From Anaerolinea sp. (lineage in GTDB: Bacteria; Chloroflexota; Anaerolineae; Anaerolineales; Villigracilaceae): DNA of 12,090 nt. Both the position numbers and the translations under genes were made by a program. The stretch spans positions 1 through 12,090 of the forward strand of contig DYNS01000048.1 in assembly GCA_020720965.1 (NCBI GenBank), given 5' to 3'. Positions 1-5,772 of the stretch are shown piece by piece (within the stretch, counting starts at the first letter, position 1; every line of letters begins with the position of its first letter). The notes under the pieces are model-generated. The model searched no databases and was not told the DNA's origin. It saw nothing but the letters and a program-made list of their open reading frames with translations.

Positions 1-951
1 GGCCGAAGCGGACGCCGACGGCGGGGGAGGCGCGGCAGCGGGTTCTTCCTCCACTGGTTCAGGGGTCTGTTCCAGGGGTGGAGGCGGCGCGGAAACGGCT
101 TCTTCCTCCCCTGGTTCCGGAATCTGTTCCAGGGGTGCAGGCGGCAGGGGGGCGGGTTCTTCTTCCGCTGGTTCCGGAATCTGTTCCCGGGGCGGGGGAG
201 GTGCGGAGGCGGCTTGCACCGGCTGCACTTTCTGCTCTGGCGGCGCGGGCGGCTTGGGGGCAGGTTCGCCCAGCAGTTGAATGTTGCCTGTGCCGGGAGT
301 TGCCTGCCACAACACCGCGCTGACGTTGCTTTCGGTAATCGCCATCAGACGGCGGCGGGCGCTTTCCAGCGTGCCATGTCCCCGGTCATCCGCCAGGGCT
401 TTTTCCCAATTTTGGGGCAGGGCGGCGCAGTAGAGGTTCTTCTCGCCGGGGCGAATTTGCGCCTGCGCGATGTAGGTCTTAACGGTTTGGCTCAAGCCCA
501 ACCCCTTGCCAGACATGGCGGCATCGTGCAGGTGACGGGTCTCTGCGCCCAGCAGATAGACATGCGTAGGTCCGCTTTGCGCCACAAAAAGTTGGTCCTG
601 CCTCAGCACGCTGAGGATGAGAGCGCCGATGGTGTATTGTCCCTTGCTGGTGCTGCGCATATTGCCATCCACCAGGCGGGCGTTCAGGTCTTCTATGGCG
701 GCTTTGAGGGCGTTGGTGAGAGAGCCGGGAGTGTTGTAATAGACCTCCGATAACTGGGCGGTAAATTGGGTGTATTGGCTTGCGGTATAGGCAATGTTGC
801 CCGCCAGGGTAAGGTAAACGATGAGGCGGTCTTGTTCCCGCCCCCGCGCCGTTCTCTTGGGCGGATTTTGCGCCAGCAAGCCGGGCATCATTTGCCAATC
901 TTGCTGGTTAATGCGATACATGGTACGCAGGGTTATATCCAGGGCGCTCAT
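1..951 (-). CDS. PP2C-like domain protein with Pro/Glu-rich repeat tail, partial (3' end off window)
   Basis: The frame is open from ATG at 951 to the window start, giving 317 residues and no stop. Residues about 40-190 read like a PPM/PP2C fold: an amphipathic helix 'ALKAAIEDLNARL' (81-93), paired strands 'IGALILSVLRQDQLFVAQSGPTHVYLL' in two halves (108-134), then 'LGLSQ' (151-155) and 'RPGEKNLYCAALP' (167-179). In active PP2C phosphatases the corresponding places read GDSR and SDG. Here they read GPT (127-129) and AAL (176-178), so metal-binding Asp residues seem missing, and a pseudophosphatase or binding role is inferred. A linker follows, then three 19-residue Pro/Glu-rich repeats (255-311), typical of an extended tether. 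No Shine-Dalgarno is visible before the ATG, but TATAAT lies 7 nt upstream, which suggests a leaderless start. Other ORFs across this stretch on both strands are shadows. The PP2C assignment was made by eye and is moderately secure; the reading frame itself is secure because of its composition and continuity. Confidence 0.75.
   Translation of the reverse strand, partial: MSALDITLRTMYRINQQDWQMMPGLLAQNPPKRTARGREQDRLIVYLTLAGNIAYTASQYTQFTAQLSEVYYNTPGSLTNALKAAIEDLNARLVDGNMRSTSKGQYTIGALILSVLRQDQLFVAQSGPTHVYLLGAETRHLHDAAMSGKGLGLSQTVKTYIAQAQIRPGEKNLYCAALPQNWEKALADDRGHGTLESARRRLMAITESNVSAVLWQATPGTGNIQLLGEPAPKPPAPPEQKVQPVQAASAPPPPREQIPEPAEEEPAPLPPAPLEQIPEPGEEEAVSAPPPPLEQTPEPVEEEPAAAPPPPSASASA
19..189 (-). 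repeat. Three tandem 57-bp repeats coding for 19-residue Pro/Glu-rich units
   Basis: The heptamer CTGTTCC recurs at 67, 124 and 181, exactly 57 bases apart. In the minus-strand frame of the PP2C-like gene each copy encodes 19 residues of the pattern x-EQ-x-PEP-x-EEE followed by an Ala/Pro-rich stretch (residues 255-273, 274-292, 293-311). The copies differ at several positions. The array sits in the linker after the folded domain, and the sequence continues into an Ser/Ala run before leaving the window. Confidence 0.85.
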
Positions 952-958
952 GGTTTCG

Positions 959-964
959 ATTATA
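959..964 (-). promoter_or_regulatory. -10 box TATAAT of the PP2C-like gene, leaderless type
   Basis: The reverse strand reads TATAAT, then seven bases, then the ATG at 951. That spacing puts the expected transcription start on or next to the A of the start codon. No Shine-Dalgarno fits in the space. No convincing TTGACA-like -35 box is visible; the -35 region instead carries a direct repeat (GTATCT, 4 bases, GTATCT at 976-991). Confidence 0.55.
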
Positions 965-1011
965 TAAGAAAACTCAGATACGGATAGATACAGTCGGGAT
1001 GTGGATTGGGG

Positions 1012-1017
1012 TAAAAT
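1012..1017 (+). promoter_or_regulatory. Possible -10 box TAAAAT of the plus-strand operon
   Basis: TAAAAT lies 28 bases before the ATG at 1046, in the 94-base region between divergent genes. It would give a leader of about 20 bases holding the ribosome binding site at 1037-1040. There is no clear -35 box, so the call is weak. Confidence 0.3.
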
Positions 1018-1036
1018 CCCACCATCTTAATTCTGC

Positions 1037-1040
1037 GAGG
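1037..1040 (+). promoter_or_regulatory. Ribosome binding site GAGG of the small membrane protein gene
   Basis: GAGGT matches the anti-Shine-Dalgarno core and ends about five bases before the ATG at 1046. This supports the 53-codon ORF as a translated gene and not a chance frame. Confidence 0.6.
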
Positions 1041-1045
1041 TAAAA

Positions 1046-1207
1046 ATGTACATAGACCCCAACACTGGCGGCATGTTGTTTCAGGCACTGGCAGCCGCGT
1101 TTGCAGTGGCTTCTGGCGTTCTGCTCATGTTCTCTGGGCAAATTAAACAATGGTTTGCGCGAATGCGCCGCAAACTACGAAAAGACCAGGACGAGGAACA
1201 AGAATAA
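1046..1207 (+). CDS. Small single-span membrane protein, 53 aa, with YIDPNTGG N-terminus
   Basis: ATG at 1046 to TAA at 1205-1207. The N-terminus is MYIDPNTGGMLFQ, followed by a hydrophobic segment at about residues 10-31 and a highly charged tail rich in Arg, Lys, Asp and Glu. The expected topology is a short outside or periplasm-facing N-terminus, one membrane span and a basic cytoplasmic tail. A GAGG site sits at proper distance, and its stop codon directly abuts the ATG of the phosphodiesterase gene (TAAATG, zero gap), so translational coupling is likely. From memory, small proteins beginning with a Y-I-D-P-G/N-T/S-G motif occur beside alkaline-phosphatase-superfamily and polysaccharide genes in many bacteria, but no function is known to me. 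A role as membrane anchor or partner of the cytosolic enzyme encoded next is only an inference. Confidence 0.8.
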   Translation: MYIDPNTGGMLFQALAAAFAVASGVLLMFSGQIKQWFARMRRKLRKDQDEEQE

Positions 1208-3031
1208 ATGCGGACCGTCTTACTTGGTTTTGATTCTTTTGACCCGGTGATGTTCCAACGCGCTCATCAGGAGGGCAAAATGCCTCACCTGGGCAAACTG
1301 GCAGAGGCGGGGGGCTATTCTCCGCTGGAGGTTTGTTCTCCGCCCCAAACCGAAGTCTCCTGGACGAGCATGGCTACCGGGGTGGACCCTGGCTCTCACG
1401 GCATTTTCGACTTTGTTCACCGTGACCCGCAAACTTACGCCCCTTACGTTTCCATTTTGCCCACCCGCCAAAGCGCCCTCGGGGAGCAATTCCTGCCCCC
1501 CTACAGCACCAAAACCTTCTTTGAAGAAGCGGCGGAGATGGGCTACCCGGCTACCGCTTTGTGGTGGCCCGCCCTCTTCCCCGCCCGTCCCAACATCCCT
1601 GTCGCCACCATCCCCGGTTTGGGCACGCCAGATATTCGCGGGCAGTTGGGGGTCGGCTCTCTCTTCACCACCGAGCCGCAGGAGAAGAAGAAAACCAGGG
1701 TTGTGCAATGGCAATCGGTGGGGCGGGGGCGTTTTACCGCCGCACTCGAAGGTCCCAGCGTCAAAACCAAACAAGGTCTGCGCCCTATAACCCTGTCCCT
1801 CACCCTGGATATTTTGGACGATGCCTCGGCGGCGCTTACCCTGGGAGAACAGAAAATTCCCCTGCGGCTAGGGGAATGGACTCCCATTGTGGAAGTGAAA
1901 TTTGCAGCCGGGTTTTTGTCCAATGTCCACGCCATTACCCAGATGATTCTGACCCAGGTTCGGGGGCAGGTCAATTTGTATGTCATGCCCCTGCAAATTC
2001 ACCCTCTCCATTCGCCCTGGCAATACGCCACCCCGCCTGGCATGGTGAAGGATGCCTGGAAGACCTCTCCCTTCCTCACCCTGGGCTGGCCCCAGGATAC
2101 CAACGCCCTGGAAGATGGCTGCATTTCGGACGAGCAATTTATTGCCCTCTGCGAATCCATCTTTCTCTCCCGCGAGAAGATTTACACCCGCCTGCTCGGC
2201 AAGTTCCGCGAGGGCGTGCTGGCAGGGATTTTCGACTCGCTGGACCGGGTGCAGCACATGTTCCTGCGCGACCGCGAAGACCTGGTGTTGGATTGGTACG
2301 CCCGTCTTGATGCCTTTGTGGGCAGAATGCAAGCCCAAATTGAACAATTGGGCTTGCCCAAACATCGCCTGTTGATACTTTCTGACCATGGTTTTCGCAC
2401 CTTTGAGCAAAAAGCGCACCTGAACCGCTGGCTGGAACAAAACGGCTACCTCAGCCTGAATAAGCCCATCCCCAGCGGCGACCTGCGCGATGTGAACTGG
2501 CAAAAAACCCGCGCCTACGCCATCGGGTTGAACAGCCTGTACCTCAACGTTGCCGGGCGCGAGGGCAAGGGGATTGTGGAAGCCGCCTCCCTGGAACCCC
2601 TGCTGGAAGAGATTAAAACCAAACTCCTCGCCTGGAAAGATGCCAAAGGTCAGCCGGTCATCAGCCGGGTAAGCCTGAAGCACGAGGTCTTTCACGGTCC
2701 CTACAACCGCCTGGGTCCAGACCTGGTCATAGGCTACGCCGCCGGTTTTCGCGCCTCCTCCGAAACAGGCTTGGGCAAGTTCTCTGCCCCCACCCTGGAG
2801 CCAAACACAGGGCATTGGGGCGCAGACCACTGCATAGACCCCGCCCTGGTGCCGGGGGTCATTTTTGCCAACCGCGACCTGCAAAACATGCCGGGGCTTT
2901 CGTTTCGAGATATTCCCTACCTTGCCATTGGCAAACATCTCGACCAGTCTTACATCAAACCGCCCTCCCAAGCCGGGGGGCAGGGACAAAAAGACATCGA
3001 AGAAAGGTTAAAAGGGCTGGGCTACCTGTAG
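1208..3031 (+). CDS. Alkaline-phosphatase-superfamily phosphodiesterase / nucleotide pyrophosphatase-like hydrolase
   Basis: The protein has 607 residues and no signal peptide; the N-terminus begins directly with the core strand MRTVLLGFD. Metal ligands of the type I phosphodiesterase/NPP branch are visible: D9, nucleophile T48 in PPQTEVSW (ten residues before G58 of ATG, as in known NPP enzymes), D346 and H350 in DSLDRVQH, D393-H394 in SDHGF, and H536 in GHWGADH. ATGVDPGSHGIFDF (56-69) and HLNRWLEQNGYL are typical of the group usually annotated simply as alkaline phosphatase family protein. The family hydrolyses phosphodiesters or phosphomonoesters with two metal ions; the substrate here is unknown. 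It is the second gene of a three-gene operon, directly after the small membrane protein and 15 nt before a sulfotransferase, so a surface-glycan or glycolipid substrate is inferred. Antisense ORFs in this span are shadows. Confidence 0.9.
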   Translation: MRTVLLGFDSFDPVMFQRAHQEGKMPHLGKLAEAGGYSPLEVCSPPQTEVSWTSMATGVDPGSHGIFDFVHRDPQTYAPYVSILPTRQSALGEQFLPPYSTKTFFEEAAEMGYPATALWWPALFPARPNIPVATIPGLGTPDIRGQLGVGSLFTTEPQEKKKTRVVQWQSVGRGRFTAALEGPSVKTKQGLRPITLSLTLDILDDASAALTLGEQKIPLRLGEWTPIVEVKFAAGFLSNVHAITQMILTQVRGQVNLYVMPLQIHPLHSPWQYATPPGMVKDAWKTSPFLTLGWPQDTNALEDGCISDEQFIALCESIFLSREKIYTRLLGKFREGVLAGIFDSLDRVQHMFLRDREDLVLDWYARLDAFVGRMQAQIEQLGLPKHRLLILSDHGFRTFEQKAHLNRWLEQNGYLSLNKPIPSGDLRDVNWQKTRAYAIGLNSLYLNVAGREGKGIVEAASLEPLLEEIKTKLLAWKDAKGQPVISRVSLKHEVFHGPYNRLGPDLVIGYAAGFRASSETGLGKFSAPTLEPNTGHWGADHCIDPALVPGVIFANRDLQNMPGLSFRDIPYLAIGKHLDQSYIKPPSQAGGQGQKDIEERLKGLGYL

Positions 3032-3046
3032 CCGGGCGCTCTGCTT

Positions 3047-3655
3047 ATGTGGCAAAAACTCTTCTCCCGCACTCCCCAAGCCGAAAAACGCCCCGCCTTC
3101 ATCACCGTTGTTTCGGGCTTGCCCCGCTCTGGCACCTCGATGATGATGAAAATGCTCGCCGAAGGTGGCTTGTCCATCGTCACCGACCAGGTACGCAGCG
3201 CGGATGATGACAACCCCAACGGCTATTTTGAATTTGAGCCGGTGAAACAACTCGTTGCCCGTCAGGGCGACCTGCTTGCCGGGCAGCAAGGCAAGGCGGT
3301 GAAAGTCATCTCCAACCTGCTGGAATACCTCCCGGCGCAATATTCCTACAAAATCATCTTCATGGAACGCGCTCTCGGCGAGGTCTTAGCCTCCCAAAAG
3401 AAGATGCTCGCGCATCGCAACGAAACCTCGCCCATTTCCGATGAGGAGATGCGGGCGCAGTTTGAAGAACACCTGAAGGCGATTAAATATTGGCTGGCGC
3501 GGCAGCCTAACATGGAACCGCTGTATGTAGATTATTCCAAAATGGTGTTTGACCCCCAAGCGTATAGCCAAAAAATTGCCAAATTCCTCGCCCTGCCGCT
3601 GGACGTGGATAAAATGCAGGCAGTCCCGGCGCAGAGCCTGTATCGAAACCGCTAA
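3047..3655 (+). CDS. Sulfotransferase-family protein, short form (202 aa)
   Basis: Residues 23-34 (SGLPRSGTSMMM) match the 5'-phosphosulfate-binding loop of PAPS-dependent sulfotransferases. R108 and S116 in MERALGEVLASQ have the eight-residue spacing of the 3'-phosphate-binding Arg/Ser pair. The middle carries 'DNPNGYFEFEPVKQL' (55-69), and the C-terminal part 'YSKMVFDP' resembles the usual ending of the fold. At 202 residues it is shorter than the typical 250-350. It lacks a signal peptide and should be cytosolic. The gene is last in the plus-strand operon, starting 15 nt after the phosphodiesterase stop with no clear ribosome binding site, so coupling to the upstream gene is likely. The protein would move a sulfo group from PAPS onto an acceptor that cannot be named. 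A P-loop kinase-like role is the alternative. Confidence 0.82.
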   Translation: MWQKLFSRTPQAEKRPAFITVVSGLPRSGTSMMMKMLAEGGLSIVTDQVRSADDDNPNGYFEFEPVKQLVARQGDLLAGQQGKAVKVISNLLEYLPAQYSYKIIFMERALGEVLASQKKMLAHRNETSPISDEEMRAQFEEHLKAIKYWLARQPNMEPLYVDYSKMVFDPQAYSQKIAKFLALPLDVDKMQAVPAQSLYRNR

Positions 3656-3660
3656 AAAAC

Positions 3661-3702
3661 AAAAAAGAGCGGAGGACATCCCGTCCTCCGCTCTTTTTTT
3701 TT
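3661..3702. terminator. Bidirectional intrinsic terminator between converging operons
   Basis: GAGCGGAGGAC (3667-3677), loop ATCCC, then the perfect complement GTCCTCCGCTC (3683-3693) form an 11-bp stem. It is flanked by six A on the left (3661-3666) and nine T on the right (3694-3702), so a U-tract follows the hairpin in both directions. It begins six bases after the plus-strand sulfotransferase stop and ends 15 bases before the stop of the minus-strand hydrolase gene, thus it closes both operons. Confidence 0.95.
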
Positions 3703-3717
3703 GCGCTTGCCGCCTGG

Positions 3718-5211
3718 TCAGACAAGGTCGCGCTGTTGAATCGTTTCCAGCAGTTCCCGCTTTAGGGCGGCGGCGATTTCGGCTTCCTGGCTGTACACAT
3801 CGGTCATTTCTTCCGGGTCGGCTTCCATATCGTAGAGTTCAAAAGAATCTTCCGCCTCATAACCGGTGTAGTAGATGAGTTTGTACTTTCCCTTGCGAAT
3901 GACAAAGGTGCCGATTCGCAGGGGCGCAAAAGCGGAGTTGCGCTTGGCTTCCATTACAAACGTGGCACGCTCAGGGCTAGCCTCGCCGCCCAAGCCCGGC
4001 AAAACCTGTCCTTCGCACCAATCCGGCGCAGGTTGCCCGGCAAAATGCAGCAGGGTTGGCAACAAATCCACGTTGTTGGTGGGGGTGTAAATATCCTGCC
4101 GGGCGGTTTGTCCCGGCGCGCGGACGAGCATGGGAATGTGAATGACCGGGTCGTAGAGCAGAACCGTCTCGTGGTTTTTTTCTCCACGCTCAAACATCTC
4201 GCCATGGTCAGACATCACAATCACATAGGTATTTTCCAACTTTCCGGCGGCTTCCAGCGAGTCCATCATCTTGCCAAACTCTTTATCCACCGTAGCAACA
4301 TACTCGTCATAAGAGCGGCGGGCGTTGTTCAGTTCGGCGTTGGGCTTGCCATCCGATAAGCGGTGCTTGGGTTTTCGGGTTGGGGTAAAGGTATCGTCAA
4401 ATTTTCCAAAAAACTCGCTGCTGGGTCTAAAAGGCGCGTGCGGCGAAAAAAGATGCAGGTAGGCAAAATAAGGCGCACCCAATTTTTGAACAAAGTCGCC
4501 CAGGCTGGTAAAAAGGTCGTCCAGGCGATACTTAATCGGGTAGTTCACATCACCGGGTAAACCTTTGGGGTAATCGGCGGTGGCGGTTTGGGCAATGGTG
4601 CGGGCAACAAGCGCCTTTTGAAGGGGATTCAGCACCAGCGACCCGTGATTGTTACCCCGGAAAAGGAAATCATCCAGCCCCCGGTAGGCGAGGGTCTGGT
4701 CTCGGAAGGAATCTGCCACGATGTAATCTGCCACGCTGAAAGCGGAGGGCGGCAAAATCAGGTCTATATCCCTGTTAAATTGGGAGAGAATGAAATTTGC
4801 CCAGATATTTTGGCTAAAACCAACCCGCTGATACTGTTCTCCCAGCAGGCGGAAGATGTTCCGCTCTGCCAGCGAGCGTTTGATGGCGCCGCCATTGTTG
4901 ATGGCGCGATGCGTCCAGGGGTAAAGACCGGTGAGCAGGGAGGAGGTGCCGGGGATGGTGTAGTTGCCGGAAGAGTAATGGGCATGATACACCGTTGCCC
5001 GTTCTGCAAAGCGGCGCAGGCTGGGGGTTGTGTCTCTGGGGTAGCCGTAAACCGAGAGGTTGTGGGCGCTCATCGCGTCAAAGAGAACGATGAGGATGTT
5101 GGGCAGGGAGGGGTTGGTGGGGCTTAGTCGCCGGGCAGATTGGGCAAGGAGAGCCGCCGGGGGCAGCAAGGCAGCCAGTTTAAGAAAGTCGCGTCTGTTG
5201 AGGGGGGGCAT
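3718..5211 (-). CDS. Tat-exported sulfatase-like hydrolase with Thr in place of the formylglycine Cys
   Basis: The protein has 497 residues counted from ATG at 5211, chosen because it begins MPPLNRRDFLKLAALL, a twin-arginine signal (R6-R7) followed by a hydrophobic stretch, and because AGGAA lies 7 nt upstream. Upstream in-frame codons (to 5400) give an unlike, Cys/Pro-rich shadow that overlaps the preceding gene. The sulfatase fold is clear: D45 in LIVLFDAM, LLTGLYPWTHR (92-102), FSPHAPF (255-261), SDHGEMF (334-340) and H347. The PROSITE-type pattern C-x-P-x-R-x-x-L-L-T-G reads T85-I-P-G-T89-S-S-L-L-T-G here. The Cys or Ser that becomes formylglycine is thus Thr, and the Arg is lost. The enzyme is therefore more likely a phosphatase, phosphodiesterase or phosphotransferase than a sulfatase (inference). 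It is last in the six-gene operon. The C-terminal 'YDMEADPEEMTDVY' is typical of the family. Confidence 0.9.
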   Translation of the reverse strand: MPPLNRRDFLKLAALLPPAALLAQSARRLSPTNPSLPNILIVLFDAMSAHNLSVYGYPRDTTPSLRRFAERATVYHAHYSSGNYTIPGTSSLLTGLYPWTHRAINNGGAIKRSLAERNIFRLLGEQYQRVGFSQNIWANFILSQFNRDIDLILPPSAFSVADYIVADSFRDQTLAYRGLDDFLFRGNNHGSLVLNPLQKALVARTIAQTATADYPKGLPGDVNYPIKYRLDDLFTSLGDFVQKLGAPYFAYLHLFSPHAPFRPSSEFFGKFDDTFTPTRKPKHRLSDGKPNAELNNARRSYDEYVATVDKEFGKMMDSLEAAGKLENTYVIVMSDHGEMFERGEKNHETVLLYDPVIHIPMLVRAPGQTARQDIYTPTNNVDLLPTLLHFAGQPAPDWCEGQVLPGLGGEASPERATFVMEAKRNSAFAPLRIGTFVIRKGKYKLIYYTGYEAEDSFELYDMEADPEEMTDVYSQEAEIAAALKRELLETIQQRDLV

Positions 5212-5218
5212 TTTTTCG

Positions 5219-5223
5219 TTCCT
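5219..5223 (-). promoter_or_regulatory. Ribosome binding site AGGAA fixing the start of the Tat-exported hydrolase
   Basis: On the minus strand AGGAA overlaps the TAG stop of the preceding membrane protein gene and lies 7 nt before ATG at 5211. Together with the twin-arginine signal it supports that start and not one of the longer in-frame alternatives. Confidence 0.6.
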
Positions 5224-5752
5224 AAAGCAGGTTTCGCACCAGTATAAAGACCAGCGAGAGCAGGCTGGCAGGGAGGGAGAGGTAGATAAACACGCTTGCT
5301 CTTTCTGCAAAGGATGCCAGGATTTTTCTGGGAAGGGGCAGGTTGCCCAGCACAATGGCAAGCAGGAGAAAGCCAAAGCCCGCGGCAATGGACCCAACAA
5401 ACAGGTCTTTGGGGTAGCCTTCGGCTTCGTTTATCCAGTCTATAAAGAGCATCAGGTAGCCGAGCAGCATCATGCTCAGGGCGGCGGCGCTGGCAAGGAA
5501 GTTTTGGTAAAACCAGCGGCGGGGTAGAAAAAAGGCAAGCCCCAGGGGGAGTAGGAGTACCAATAGGCTTTCCAGCAGGTTTACTGTCAGGGCGTATGCC
5601 AAAATTCCGGCAATTTCACCCAGGGAGAGGAAATATAGCCAGCTGGGTAGTTTCCAAAAGAACCAGAGCAAAGTCCAGCCGTAAACGAGAAGGACGATAA
5701 CGCCATACACGGCGGCGACTTCGGCGCGGTTGGGGCGATTGAAGAGAGACAA
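5222..5752 (-). CDS. Integral membrane protein of unknown function, about five spans
   Basis: The protein has 176 residues and starts with TTG at 5752. AAAGG at 5761-5765 lies 8 nt upstream, and no ATG occurs early in the frame. Hydrophobic segments lie roughly at residues 14-32, 38-55, 57-75, 85-103 and 118-135, with a last one at about 150-174, so five or six spans are likely. Acidic or aromatic loop motifs include 'FIDWINEAEGYPKD' between spans. I recognise no family. The gene sits 20 nt after the GT-C-like glycosyltransferase gene and 10 nt before the Tat-exported hydrolase gene in the same operon, so it may be a partner in the glycan machinery, for instance a scaffold or a transporter component. 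That is inference from position only. Confidence 0.75.
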   Translation of the reverse strand: MSLFNRPNRAEVAAVYGVIVLLVYGWTLLWFFWKLPSWLYFLSLGEIAGILAYALTVNLLESLLVLLLPLGLAFFLPRRWFYQNFLASAAALSMMLLGYLMLFIDWINEAEGYPKDLFVGSIAAGFGFLLLAIVLGNLPLPRKILASFAERASVFIYLSLPASLLSLVFILVRNLL

Positions 5753-5760
5753 GAGAGAGA

Positions 5761-5765
5761 CCTTT
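5761..5765 (-). promoter_or_regulatory. Ribosome binding site AAAGG deciding a TTG start
   Basis: The minus strand reads AAAGG, eight bases, then TTG at 5752. No in-frame ATG is available nearby and the stop of the preceding gene lies only 20 nt upstream, so TTG is the only start that keeps the first membrane span. Confidence 0.5.
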
Positions 5766-5772
5766 CGGATGT

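Noticed and set aside
214..753. Plus-strand open frame of 179 codons
   Set aside because: It is antisense to the PP2C-like gene, has no recognisable motif, and the minus-strand frame runs without stop through the whole stretch with coherent domain sequence.
1007..1021. Short inverted repeat TGGG/CCCA around the TAAAAT box
   Set aside because: Four-base arms with a seven-base loop are expected by chance in GC-rich DNA.
3718..5211. Calling this gene a sulfatase
   Set aside because: The residue converted to formylglycine in sulfatases is Thr and the motif Arg is missing.
5212..5400. N-terminal extension of the Tat-exported hydrolase
   Set aside because: It overlaps the preceding membrane protein gene, is Cys/Pro-rich shadow sequence, and would place the twin-arginine signal inside the protein.
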